A stretch of 43,064 nucleotides of DNA, taken from NCBI RefSeq assembly GCF_000722875.1, contig NZ_JFHR01000048.1:1-43064 (forward strand), given 5' to 3'. Position numbers and translations under genes: made by a program. Numbering within the stretch: the stretch's first letter is position 1; each line of letters opens with the position of its first letter. The notes under the pieces are model-generated. The model was not told the origin of the DNA. It saw only the letters and a list, made by a program, of their open reading frames with translations, and did not search any database. This DNA is from Sphingobium chlorophenolicum (lineage in GTDB: Bacteria; Pseudomonadota; Alphaproteobacteria; Sphingomonadales; Sphingomonadaceae). This document shows positions 25,909 to 33,620 of this stretch, piece by piece.

Positions 25909-26231
25909 TCGCGGTACTGGCGGCACTTTCGGCAGCTCTGGCGATTGCGGCGGGCGCCTTTGGCGCGCATGGCGCGGCCAGCCCGCAGGCGGCGGAATGG
26001 CTGCGCACCGGCGGCCTCTACCAGCTTGTCCATGCCGTGGCTGCGATCGCCATCATGGGCGTGGCGAAGGGCCCGGCGGCGCTGCAACTGGGCGGCGCTG
26101 CGATCTTCGCTTTCACCCTCTACGCCATGGCGTTGGGAGCGCCCAAATGGCTGGGCGCGGTGACGCCGATCGGCGGAATGCTGATGATCGCGGGCTGGAT
26201 CTGGGCGGCGTGGATCTATTGGCGGGGCTGA
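25905..26231 (+). CDS. DUF423 small membrane protein
   Basis: 108 residues, four helices. GAFGAHG near the N-terminus and GAVTPIGGMLMIAGWIW near the C-terminus are the DUF423 (YgdD/YwdK) hallmarks. Function unknown. The ATG overlaps the antiporter stop by 4 bases, so the two are co-translated. Confidence 0.88.
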   Translation: MIAVLAALSAALAIAAGAFGAHGAASPQAAEWLRTGGLYQLVHAVAAIAIMGVAKGPAALQLGGAAIFAFTLYAMALGAPKWLGAVTPIGGMLMIAGWIWAAWIYWRG

Positions 26232-26276
26232 TCGCCGCCACTTGCCCCCGCCCTCACCCACGCCTAGATTGAATAT

Positions 26277-26747
26277 ATGGCCGATCACCACCACCACGAC
26301 CATCATGAACCCGCAGGCGACAATCTGGCGGACGCAGCGCGCGCCACGCTGGAGGCGAGCCAGGAACAATGGACGCCCATGCGCGCCGCCATCTTCGACG
26401 CTCTGGCGGCGGAGGAAACGCCCGCATCGGCCTATGACATAGCCGATACCGTGTCGAAGGCGCGGGGCAAGCGTGTGGCGCCCAACAGCGTCTACCGCAT
26501 CCTGGACCTGTTCGTGACCAACAATATCGCGATGCGGGTGGAAAGCGCCAATGCCTATATCGCCAACGTGCATCCGGGCTGCCATCACGACTGCATCTTC
26601 CTGGTGTGCAAGAATTGCAAACAGGCCACCCATGTCGACGACGACAAGGTGACGGACAAGGTCCGCGCCGTCGCCAGGGCGGAGGGTTTCCAGCCGGAAC
26701 GCCCGGTCATCGAGATATTGGGCACCTGCGCCAAGTGCGCGCCGTGA
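26277..26747 (+). CDS. Fur-family metalloregulator, probably Zur
   Basis: 156 residues. Winged helix (about 30-95, APNSVYRILDLFVTNNIAMR is the recognition region) and a dimerisation domain with two CxxC pairs (CKNCK and CAKC) for structural zinc and a HxxC-type segment CHHDCIFLVC. The His-rich N-terminus MADHHHHDHHEP is a further likely metal-binding tract. The CHHDCIFLVC-type motif is closer to Zur than to Fur, so zinc sensing is favoured but not proven. No znuABC is adjacent. It lies between DUF423 and dxs. Confidence 0.8.
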   Translation: MADHHHHDHHEPAGDNLADAARATLEASQEQWTPMRAAIFDALAAEETPASAYDIADTVSKARGKRVAPNSVYRILDLFVTNNIAMRVESANAYIANVHPGCHHDCIFLVCKNCKQATHVDDDKVTDKVRAVARAEGFQPERPVIEILGTCAKCAP

Positions 26748-26796
26748 AGCAGGCGTTGCGCTTCGGCGCGGAACGGCTTAGCGCGGTGGGGAGTCT

Positions 26797-28731
26797 ATGT
26801 CTTATATGAACGATCGCCCCTCCACCCCGCTGCTAGACCAGGTCGTCTGGCCTGCGGACCTGCGCAAGATGCAACCCGAACAGCTTCGGCAACTGGCCGA
26901 CGAGTTGCGGCAGGAAGTGATTTCCGCCGTGGGTGTGACGGGCGGCCATCTGGGGTCCGGGCTGGGCGTGGTGGAGCTGACCACGGCGATCCATTATGTG
27001 TTCGATACGCCCAACGACAAGCTGGTCTGGGATGTCGGCCATCAATGCTATCCGCACAAGATATTGACCGGGCGGCGGGACCGCATCCGCACCTTGCGTC
27101 AGGGCGGCGGGCTGAGCGGCTTCACCAAGCGGGCGGAGAGCGAATTCGACCCCTTCGGCGCGGCGCATAGCTCGACCTCGATCAGCGCGGCGCTGGGCTT
27201 TGCTGTGGCGAACAAGATGCAGGGTAAGCCGGGCAAGGGCATCGCCGTCATTGGCGACGGCTCCATGTCTGCGGGCATGGCCTATGAGGCGATGAACAAT
27301 GCGCGGGAGGCCGGGAACCGGCTGATCGTGATCCTGAACGACAATGACATGTCCATCGCTCCGCCGGTCGGCGGGCTGTCGGCCTATCTGGCGCGGCTGG
27401 TGTCGAGCCGGGAGTTTCTGGGCCTGCGCGATCTGGCCAAGCGGCTGGCGCGGCGGCTGCCCCGCCCGCTCCACAATGCGGCGCGCAAGACCGACGAGTT
27501 CGCCCGCGGCATGGCGATGGGCGGGACTTTGTTCGAGGAACTGGGCTTCTACTATGTCGGGCCGATCGACGGGCATAATCTGGACCAGTTGATCCCGGTG
27601 CTGGAAAATGTGCGCGATGCGGCGGAGGGGCCGTGCCTGGTCCATGTCGTGACGCAGAAGGGCAAGGGCTATGCCCCGGCCGAGGCGGCGGCGGACAAAT
27701 ATCATGGCGTGCAGAAGTTCGACGTCATCACCGGCACGCAGGACAAGGCGCCTCCGGGACCGCCCAGCTATACCGGCGTGTTCGCCAAGGCGCTGATCGC
27801 GGAGGCGGAGCGCGATCCGGCGGTGTGCGCGATCACGGCGGCCATGCCTTCGGGGACGGGGCTGGACAAGTTCGGCGCGGCCTTTCCCGAGCGGACCTTC
27901 GATGTCGGCATTGCCGAGCAGCATGCCGTGACGTTCGCGGCGGGGCTGGCGGCGCAGGGGATGCGGCCATTCTGCGCGATCTATTCGACCTTCCTGCAGC
28001 GGGCCTATGATCAGGTCGTGCATGATGTGGCGATCCAGAATCTGCCGGTGCGCTTCGCCATCGACCGCGCCGGGCTGGTGGGGGCGGACGGTTCGACCCA
28101 TGCGGGCAGCTTTGACGTCACCTATCTTTCCAGCCTGCCCAATTTCGTCGTCATGGCGGCCGCTGACGAAGCGGAACTGGTGCATATGGTGCATACCTGC
28201 GCGATGCATGACGACGGGCCGATTGCGGTGCGCTATCCGCGCGGCAATGGCGTGGGGATCGCCCTGCCGGAGACGCCGGAGCGGCTGGAGATCGGCAAGG
28301 GGCGGATCGTTCGGGAGGGGCGTCAGGTGGCGATCCTGTCGCTCGGTACCCGTTTGGAAGAGGCGTTGAAGGCGGCGGAGGTGCTGGAAGCCAAGGGGCT
28401 TTCGACCACCGTTGCGGACTTGCGTTTCGCCAAGCCGCTGGATGAGGCGATGATCCGCAGGCTGCTGACGACCCATGAGGTTGCCGTCACTATCGAGGAA
28501 GGGTCCATCGGCGGGCTGGGCGCGCATGTGCTGACGATGGCGAGCGATCAGGGGTTGATCGACAATGGTCTCAAGCTGCGGACCATGCGTCTGCCCGACA
28601 TCTTCCAGGATCAGGACAAGCCGGAAAAACAATATGCCGATGCCCGGCTGGATGCGGAGGCTATCGTGGATACGGTGCTGACAGCGCTGCGCCATAACAG
28701 CGCAGGCATCGGGTCAGAAGCGCGGGCCTGA
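26797..28731 (+). CDS. dxs: 1-deoxy-D-xylulose-5-phosphate synthase
   Basis: 644 residues, full length. TPP-binding GDGSMSAG (153-160) with N167/168, His51 in GGHLGSGLG and [15 protein letters not shown] at 79-93 match DXS; the central pyrimidine-binding domain has [18 protein letters not shown] and the C-terminal transketolase domain follows. It condenses pyruvate and glyceraldehyde 3-phosphate, the first step of the MEP isoprenoid pathway, which also feeds carotenoids typical of sphingomonads. GGGGAG lies three bases before this ATG; an ATG nine bases later is an alternative. Confidence 0.97.
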   Translation: MSYMNDRPSTPLLDQVVWPADLRKMQPEQLRQLADELRQEVISAVGVTGGHLGSGLGVVELTTAIHYVFDTPNDKLVWDVGHQCYPHKILTGRRDRIRTLRQGGGLSGFTKRAESEFDPFGAAHSSTSISAALGFAVANKMQGKPGKGIAVIGDGSMSAGMAYEAMNNAREAGNRLIVILNDNDMSIAPPVGGLSAYLARLVSSREFLGLRDLAKRLARRLPRPLHNAARKTDEFARGMAMGGTLFEELGFYYVGPIDGHNLDQLIPVLENVRDAAEGPCLVHVVTQKGKGYAPAEAAADKYHGVQKFDVITGTQDKAPPGPPSYTGVFAKALIAEAERDPAVCAITAAMPSGTGLDKFGAAFPERTFDVGIAEQHAVTFAAGLAAQGMRPFCAIYSTFLQRAYDQVVHDVAIQNLPVRFAIDRAGLVGADGSTHAGSFDVTYLSSLPNFVVMAAADEAELVHMVHTCAMHDDGPIAVRYPRGNGVGIALPETPERLEIGKGRIVREGRQVAILSLGTRLEEALKAAEVLEAKGLSTTVADLRFAKPLDEAMIRRLLTTHEVAVTIEEGSIGGLGAHVLTMASDQGLIDNGLKLRTMRLPDIFQDQDKPEKQYADARLDAEAIVDTVLTALRHNSAGIGSEARA

Positions 28732-28734
28732 TTA

Positions 28735-28750
28735 GCAACCGGAAGGTTGC
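28735..28750. promoter_or_regulatory. Candidate ArsR operator, site 1
   Basis: GCAACC-GGAA-GGTTGC, perfect 6-bp arms with 4-base centre, four bases after the dxs stop. Identical arms recur at site 2 (28777-28792), and the centres are 42 bp apart, four helical turns. A TTGCAT (28747-28752) and CATATT (28770-28775) with 17-base spacing form a plausible promoter between and overlapping the sites. Confidence 0.65.
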
Positions 28751-28776
28751 ATGAAATCCCTTAGGCGCGCATATTG

Positions 28777-28792
28777 GCAACCAGGAGGTTGC
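28777..28792. promoter_or_regulatory. Candidate ArsR operator, site 2, overlapping the ribosome site
   Basis: GCAACC-AGGA-GGTTGC, the same arms as site 1. Its centre contains the AGGAGG ribosome-binding site of the SRPBCC gene (28783-28788, eight bases before the ATG at 28797). Binding here would block a promoter firing just upstream. The likely ligand protein is the ArsR regulator encoded at 29239-29571. Confidence 0.65.
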
Positions 28793-28796
28793 TGAT

Positions 28797-29252
28797 ATGA
28801 CCGATTCCATCGTCAAAACCATCGAGATCGCTGCGCCCGTCGAGAAGGTTTGGGACGCGCTGATCGATCATGAGAAATTCGGAACATGGTTCCGCGTGGC
28901 GCTGGATCAGCCTTTTGCGGTGGGGCGGGCCTCGACAGGGCATATGACCTATCCAGGCTATGAGGATTATCGTTGGGAAGCGAGGGTCGTCGCCATCGAG
29001 CCGATGACGCGCTTTGCCTTTGAATGGCCGGCGACCGGGGGCGATAAGGAATTGATGGAAAGCGGCGTGGCGGTGCCGGAATGGACGCTGGTGGAGTTTG
29101 TGCTGGAGCCGATGGGGAACGGCACGCGGCTGACCGTCACGGAGAGCGGGTTCGACAAGGTGCCGGAACCCCGGCGCAGCAATGTCATGCGCGACAATGA
29201 CGGCGGCTGGGCCGAACAGGTGAAGAATATCCGCGATTATGTCGAGGGTTGA
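28797..29252 (+). CDS. SRPBCC (AHSA1-like) domain protein
   Basis: 151-residue START-like fold protein: TIEIAAPVEKVWDALIDHEKFGTWFR opens the domain and GTRLTVTESGFDKVPE is a conserved AHSA1 strand. This fold binds small hydrophobic ligands; the ligand is unknown. It overlaps the ArsR gene by 14 bases, a pairing seen in many bacteria, and sits behind two inverted repeats, so its level is probably set by that regulator. Strong AGGAGG ribosome site. Confidence 0.9.
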   Translation: MTDSIVKTIEIAAPVEKVWDALIDHEKFGTWFRVALDQPFAVGRASTGHMTYPGYEDYRWEARVVAIEPMTRFAFEWPATGGDKELMESGVAVPEWTLVEFVLEPMGNGTRLTVTESGFDKVPEPRRSNVMRDNDGGWAEQVKNIRDYVEG

Positions 29253-29571
29253 AAATGGCTCCGCTGCCCGGCTGTTTGCGGCCTTGGGCGACACGACGCG
29301 GCTGGGGTTGATCGAGCGGCTTTCCCAGCGCGGGGAGCGGTCCATCGTGCAATTGGGCGATGGATTGCCGATCAGCCGTCAGGCGGTGGCGAAGCATCTG
29401 GACGTGCTGCTGGGCGCCGGGCTGGTGCGGCGGACAAAGAGCGGGCGGGAGGTGCTGTTTGCCTTGCAGCCTGAGGTTTTTGCGGAGGCCAGCGACTGGC
29501 TCAGCAAAGTGGGAAGCCAGTGGGAGGGGACTTTGGGCCGGTTCAGGGACTTTGTCGAGAACCAGCCCTAA
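29239..29571 (+). CDS. ArsR-family winged-helix transcriptional regulator
   Basis: 110 residues. Winged helix with ARLFAALGDTTRLGLIERL and the recognition helix SRQAVAKHLDVLLGAGLV, close to the ArsR subgroup that is paired with SRPBCC proteins. No metal-binding cysteines, so it is not a classical arsenic sensor. The start overlaps the SRPBCC gene by 14 bases, so the two are translationally linked. The likely target is the operator pair upstream of the SRPBCC gene (autoregulation). It converges on the DUF3035 gene with only 9 bases between stops. Confidence 0.9.
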   Translation: MSRVENGSAARLFAALGDTTRLGLIERLSQRGERSIVQLGDGLPISRQAVAKHLDVLLGAGLVRRTKSGREVLFALQPEVFAEASDWLSKVGSQWEGTLGRFRDFVENQP

Positions 29572-29580
29572 GCCGCTATT

Positions 29581-29991
29581 TTACTGCGGGGTGGAGGCGC
29601 GGGCGTCCTGGCCGTCGCCTTCCGGGGCGGCGATGATGTCGCGTGTGGTAGCGCCCTTCTCCACGACTTCGGTGCCGGGGTCGCCCGCCGAGGAGCGGAT
29701 GCCCGCGGCGGCATTGGCGCGGCCGGCGGCGCTCAGCGTACCAGTTTCGGCGGCGCTGCGGGCGGCGGGGCCGCCGAACATCGCCTCCATCGCGGCCTTG
29801 CTGGAATCCACCTGCGCGGCGGCCGGGGTGCCCGGAGCGGGCGGGACCAGCGCGAAGTCGGGCGGAATCACCAGCGGAGCCTGACGCGACACGGCGAACT
29901 CATCGGGGCGGTCGCGGTTGAACAGGCCGCCACCGCCGCCGCAGGCGGACAGCATGGAAATCAGGCCAGCGGCGAGGATCAATTTACGCAT
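29581..29991 (-). CDS. DUF3035 lipoprotein (BamF-like)
   Basis: 136 residues. Signal sequence with lipobox LSAC (Cys17), a Gly-rich stretch, then NRDRPDEFAVSRQAPLVIPP, the signature of DUF3035, proposed in alphaproteobacteria as a BamF-like outer-membrane assembly lipoprotein. The rest is Ala/Gly/Ser-rich and probably disordered. The ATG shares a base with the lspA stop (TGATG). Placement after lspA, the lipoprotein signal peptidase, is notable because it needs that enzyme for processing. A longer frame upstream is a shadow of lspA. Confidence 0.82.
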   Translation of the reverse strand: MRKLILAAGLISMLSACGGGGGLFNRDRPDEFAVSRQAPLVIPPDFALVPPAPGTPAAAQVDSSKAAMEAMFGGPAARSAAETGTLSAAGRANAAAGIRSSAGDPGTEVVEKGATTRDIIAAPEGDGQDARASTPQ

Positions 29992-30506
29992 CAGTTCAGT
30001 GACTCCGTCTTTGCGCCCTTCTCGCGCAGCAGAAGCGCCCGCGCAAGCAGGATCAGCACGCCGAAAGTGATGGCCGCATCGGCCAGGTTGAAAATCAGGA
30101 AAGGCCGCCATTCGCCGAAATGCAGGTCGGCATAGTCGACCACAAAACCCAGCCGCACGCGGTCGATGATGTTGCCGATCGCGCCGCCCAGCACCAGGCC
30201 GAGCGCCGCGACATCCTGCCGCGCCTTTTCGCGCCACATCCAGACGCCCACGAATCCCGCGATCAACATGGTCATGCCGACCAATATCCAGCGCATCACA
30301 TCGGTTTCGGCGTGGAAGAAGCCCATGGAAACCCCCCGATTTTCCAACCAGCGCAGGCGGAAGATCGGCAGGATTTCAATGCCGTCGTCCATCCGGCTTT
30401 TCAGGGCCAGCGGATAGGTGACGGTATATTTGACGAGCTGGTCGAGCGCGAGCGTGACGGTCGCGACGATCAGGCCCAGGGGGCGGTGGTTGACGGGATT
30501 TGGCAT
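29991..30506 (-). CDS. lspA: Lipoprotein signal peptidase II
   Basis: 171 residues, four helices. Catalytic aspartates lie in GNIIDRVRLGFVVDY (D124) and FNLADAAITFG (D143), and ENRGVSMGFF is a further conserved LspA motif. It cleaves prolipoprotein signal peptides in the inner membrane. ileS upstream and a lipoprotein downstream repeat the common ribF-ileS-lspA order. The ATG at 30506 is preceded by an in-frame TTG that could also serve as start. Confidence 0.95.
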   Translation of the reverse strand: MPNPVNHRPLGLIVATVTLALDQLVKYTVTYPLALKSRMDDGIEILPIFRLRWLENRGVSMGFFHAETDVMRWILVGMTMLIAGFVGVWMWREKARQDVAALGLVLGGAIGNIIDRVRLGFVVDYADLHFGEWRPFLIFNLADAAITFGVLILLARALLLREKGAKTESLN

Positions 30507-30540
30507 CAATATGTGTTCAACCTGCGAATTTTAGCGCACC

Positions 30541-30605
30541 GTGCTCCTGCGAAGGCAGGAGTCCAGTTCGGCCTCTGGACTAGGCCCCTGCCTTCGCAGG
30601 AGCAC
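30541..30605. repeat. Family B palindromic repeat, composite form
   Basis: Outer 19-base perfect arms GTGCTCCTGCGAAGGCAGG (30541-30559) and their complement (30587-30605) enclose a second perfect hairpin AGTCCAG/CTGGACT. It fills the gap between ileS and lspA on the minus strand. No T tract, so it would not stop transcription by itself, though it could stabilise or tune the message. Confidence 0.85.
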
Positions 30606-30623
30606 GTACCGCTTGGCAAGAGT

Positions 30624-33494
30624 TTATGCGCCCAGCACCTCGTCGCAGCGGTCGCAGAGGGCGCCGTCCTCTTCCACTTCCGGCAGCAGGCGCCAACAGC
30701 GGCCGCATTTGTGCCAGTCGCTGGGCTTGACCGAGATGCCTTCGCCCTTACCCGTTTCGATGCGGGCGACGATGGCGATTTCGGCGAAGTTCACACCGTC
30801 GCTGGGAACCTGCTCGCCCATGGTGACGTCGGCCTCCAGGCTGGAACGGATGGTCTTTTCGCGGCGGAGGGGTTCGATGGCTTCGTTGACCTGATCGCGC
30901 TGGTTGCGGATCGCGGTCCATTTGGCGTCGAGGGCTTCATTTGCCCAGGATGCGTCGACTTCCGGCCATTCCAGGAAATGAACGCTTTCTTCCAGGTTTG
31001 CGAAGCGACTTTGCCACACTTCCTCAGCGGTAAAGGGGATGATTGGCGCGGCGTAGCGGACCAGGGCGTGGAACAGCGTATCGAGGACAGTGCGATAGGC
31101 GCGGCGCTTGGGGTCCAACTTCGCGTCGCAATAGAGGCAGTCCTTGCGGATGTCGAAGAAGAAGGCCGACAGGTCGCTGTTGACGAAGTCGAACAGGGCG
31201 CGGGTGTAGCGGCTGAATTCCAGCCAATTCTCGCTGCCCGCCGCCTTGTCGACCACGCCCTTGAGGTCCGCGTCGAGCCTGGCGAGCAGGTGGAGCATGT
31301 AGCGCTCCAGTTCCGGCATTTCGCTTACGGGAAGCTTTTCCTCTTCGGAGAAGTCGGAAAGAGCGCCAAGCAAGTAACGGAAACTGTTGCGGAGTTTGCG
31401 ATAGGCGTCGGACGAACCGGCCAGCACTTCCTTGCCGATGCGGACATCGTCGAAATAATCGGTGCTGGCGACCCAGACGCGCAGGATGTCGGAGCCGCTT
31501 TCGGCAATGACCTTGAGCGGGTCGACCACATTGCCGAGGCTCTTCGACATTTTGCGGCCTTGCCCGTCCAGCGCGAAGCCGTGGGTGAGGACGGCGTCAT
31601 AGGGCGCGCGGCCGCGGGTGCCGCTGGATTCCAGCAGGGAGGATTGGAACCAGCCGCGATGCTGGTCGGAGCCTTCGAGATAGAGGTCGGCGCGGGCGTC
31701 CGGGCCATAGCGGCCCTCCACGACGAAGCTGTGGGTGGAGCCGCTATCGAACCAGACGTCGAGAATGTCGTTCACCACCTCATAGTCGTTGAGGTCGTAA
31801 TCCGGGCCGAGCAGCGCTTGGTGGTCGGCGCCGAACCATGCGTCGGCGCCTGCGCCCTTGAACGCTTCGATGATGCGGGCATTGACTGCTTTATCAACGA
31901 GATATTCGCCGGTCTTGCGATGCACGTAGAGAGCGATGGGGACGCCCCAGGCGCGCTGGCGGCTGATCACCCAGTCGGGGCGGCCCTCCACCATCGAGCG
32001 GATGCGGTTGATCGAGCGTTCGGGCACCCATCTTGTATGCTCTATGCTGTTCAGGGCGAGGTCGCGCAGGGTGGCGGCGTTGCCCTGCGGCTTCTCGACT
32101 TCGCTCGAAGCGAACGGCTGTTGTGATGCGGAGGAAGGCTGGTCCATCGGGATGAACCATTGGGGGGTGCAGCGGAAGATGATCTTCGCCTTGGAGCGCC
32201 AGCTATGGGGGTAGCTGTGCTTGAAGTCGTCGGAGGCCGCCAGAAGCCCCCCTGCTTCGCGCAGATCGGTGCAGATCGGGCCGTCCTTGCTGACGAATTT
32301 GGGGTTGATGACCGATCCCTGACCGCCGAGCCAGAGCCAGTCCTCGCGATATTTGCCGTCATTTTCGACGGCGAAGACCGGGTTGATGCCGTTCGCCTTG
32401 CAGAGCGCGAAGTCGTCCTCGCCATGGTCGGGGGCCATGTGGACAAGGCCGGTGCCCGCGTCGGTGGTGACGAAATCGCCCGCGAGGAACGGGCGGGGCT
32501 TGGCGAAGAAGCCGCCGAGATGGTGCATCGGGTGGCGGGCGACGGCTCCGGCGAGGTCGGCGCCTTTGCCGCGCCAGAGGATGGTTGCCTCGGGCGTTGC
32601 GTTGGAGGTGACGTCGGGAGATGGATTCCCGCCTTCGCGGGAATGACGGAGAAGGACGGAGGGGACGAGGGCTTCGGCCAGCAGGAGTTTGCGGCCATTG
32701 CTTTCCACGAGGACATAATCGACTTCGGGCCCATAGGCCAAAGCCTGATTGACCGGGATCGTCCACGGGGTCGTCGTCCAGATCACCGCATGGGCGCCGA
32801 CCAGTTCCGGCGCGTTCGGCGCTTCGACAATCTCGAACGCCACGTCGATCTGGGTCGAGACGATGTCCTCATATTCGACCTCCGCCTCGGCCAGCGCGGT
32901 CTTTTCGACCGGGGACCACATGACGGGCTTCGCGCCGCGATAAAGCTGGCCGCTTTCCGCGAATTTCAGCAGTTCGCCGACGATGGTGGCTTCGGCGTCG
33001 AACTTCATGGTGAGATAGGGATCGTCCCAGTCGCCCATGACGCCAAGGCGCTTGAACTGTTCCTTCTGCACGCCGACCCACTTGTCCGCATAGGCGCGGC
33101 ACTGGGCGCGGAATTCGGACGCGGGGACTTCGTCCTTATTCTGCTTCTTCTTGCGATATTCCTCCTCGATCTTCCATTCGATGGGGAGGCCGTGGCAGTC
33201 CCAGCCGGGGACATAGGGCGCGTCCTTGCCCAGCAATGACTGGCTGCGGACGATGATGTCCTTCAGCACCTTGTTCATCGCATGGCCCATATGGATGTCG
33301 CCATTGGCGTAGGGCGGGCCGTCGTGGAGGATGAAGCGTTCCCGGCCCTTCCGCCGTTCGCGCAGTTGGCCGTAGAGGTCCATCGCTTCCCAGTGCGCGA
33401 GGATCGCCGGTTCCTTCTGCGCGAGGCCCGCCTTCATCGGGAAGTCGGTGACGGGAAGGAAGACGGTGGCTTTATAGTCGGGTGCGTCGGTCAT
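30624..33494 (-). CDS. ileS: Isoleucyl-tRNA synthetase with two repeat-derived insertions
   Basis: 956 residues. The class I signature HDGPPYANGDIHMGHAM (HMGH) and KMSKSLGN are intact; the C-terminal zinc finger CGRCWRLLPEVEEDGALCDRC is present. It charges tRNA-Ile and edits valine through the CP1 domain. Two segments have no counterpart in the family as I know it: residues about 282-296 (SVLLRHSREGGNPS, at the entry to CP1) and about 455-470 (SSASQQPFASSEVEKP). Both overlap short palindromes of intergenic repeat type. Start at 33494 (MTDAPDYKAT) with GGA upstream; a longer frame from 33539 is less likely. Confidence 0.94.
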   Translation of the reverse strand: MTDAPDYKATVFLPVTDFPMKAGLAQKEPAILAHWEAMDLYGQLRERRKGRERFILHDGPPYANGDIHMGHAMNKVLKDIIVRSQSLLGKDAPYVPGWDCHGLPIEWKIEEEYRKKKQNKDEVPASEFRAQCRAYADKWVGVQKEQFKRLGVMGDWDDPYLTMKFDAEATIVGELLKFAESGQLYRGAKPVMWSPVEKTALAEAEVEYEDIVSTQIDVAFEIVEAPNAPELVGAHAVIWTTTPWTIPVNQALAYGPEVDYVLVESNGRKLLLAEALVPSVLLRHSREGGNPSPDVTSNATPEATILWRGKGADLAGAVARHPMHHLGGFFAKPRPFLAGDFVTTDAGTGLVHMAPDHGEDDFALCKANGINPVFAVENDGKYREDWLWLGGQGSVINPKFVSKDGPICTDLREAGGLLAASDDFKHSYPHSWRSKAKIIFRCTPQWFIPMDQPSSASQQPFASSEVEKPQGNAATLRDLALNSIEHTRWVPERSINRIRSMVEGRPDWVISRQRAWGVPIALYVHRKTGEYLVDKAVNARIIEAFKGAGADAWFGADHQALLGPDYDLNDYEVVNDILDVWFDSGSTHSFVVEGRYGPDARADLYLEGSDQHRGWFQSSLLESSGTRGRAPYDAVLTHGFALDGQGRKMSKSLGNVVDPLKVIAESGSDILRVWVASTDYFDDVRIGKEVLAGSSDAYRKLRNSFRYLLGALSDFSEEEKLPVSEMPELERYMLHLLARLDADLKGVVDKAAGSENWLEFSRYTRALFDFVNSDLSAFFFDIRKDCLYCDAKLDPKRRAYRTVLDTLFHALVRYAAPIIPFTAEEVWQSRFANLEESVHFLEWPEVDASWANEALDAKWTAIRNQRDQVNEAIEPLRREKTIRSSLEADVTMGEQVPSDGVNFAEIAIVARIETGKGEGISVKPSDWHKCGRCWRLLPEVEEDGALCDRCDEVLGA
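32100..32114. repeat. Repeat-type palindrome inside ileS, site 2
   Basis: TTCGCT-CGA-AGCGAA, 6-bp arms, in frame within ileS. The surrounding CTTCTCGACTTCGCTCGAAG and trailing GCGAACGG resemble the family D intergenic repeat CTTCGACAAGCTCAGGGCGA seen at 33574-33600 and 35192-35218. It encodes FASSEVEKP. Confidence 0.6.
32625..32644. repeat. REP-type palindrome inside ileS, site 1
   Basis: ATTCCCGC-CTTC-GCGGGAAT, 8-bp arms, with flanking GTCATTC on the minus strand. This is the widespread proteobacterial palindrome usually found between genes. Read in this frame it gives HSREGGNPS, a peptide often seen as a sign of repeat translation. Here it is inside an essential gene and keeps the frame. 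Confidence 0.75.
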
Positions 33495-33548
33495 GGGTAT
33501 CCAGAACAACCAAAAATCCGTCGCCCTGCGCTTGTCCAAGGGCCGCTC

Positions 33549-33600
33549 TTCCTTTCGAAAGAAAGGAAAGGGGTTTCGACAGGCTCAGGGCGAACGGGTG
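33549..33600. repeat. Hairpin plus family D repeat between ribF and ileS
   Basis: TTCCTTTC-GAAA-GAAAGGAA (33549-33568), perfect 8-bp arms, followed by TTTCGACAGGCTCAGGGCGA and ACGGGTG (33574-33600), a repeat copied at 35192-35218. Located in the 126-base gap between the ribF stop and the ileS start on the minus strand. Confidence 0.7.
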
Positions 33601-33620
33601 AGAAAAACGTGCCCGGTGCC

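Noticed and set aside
26833..28695. 620-codon minus-strand frame opposite dxs
   Set aside because: Composition of an antisense shadow (Arg/His/Gln-rich); dxs is full length with all motifs.
30120..32126. 668-codon plus-strand frame opposite ileS and lspA
   Set aside because: No recognisable domain, crosses two clear minus-strand genes and an intergenic repeat.
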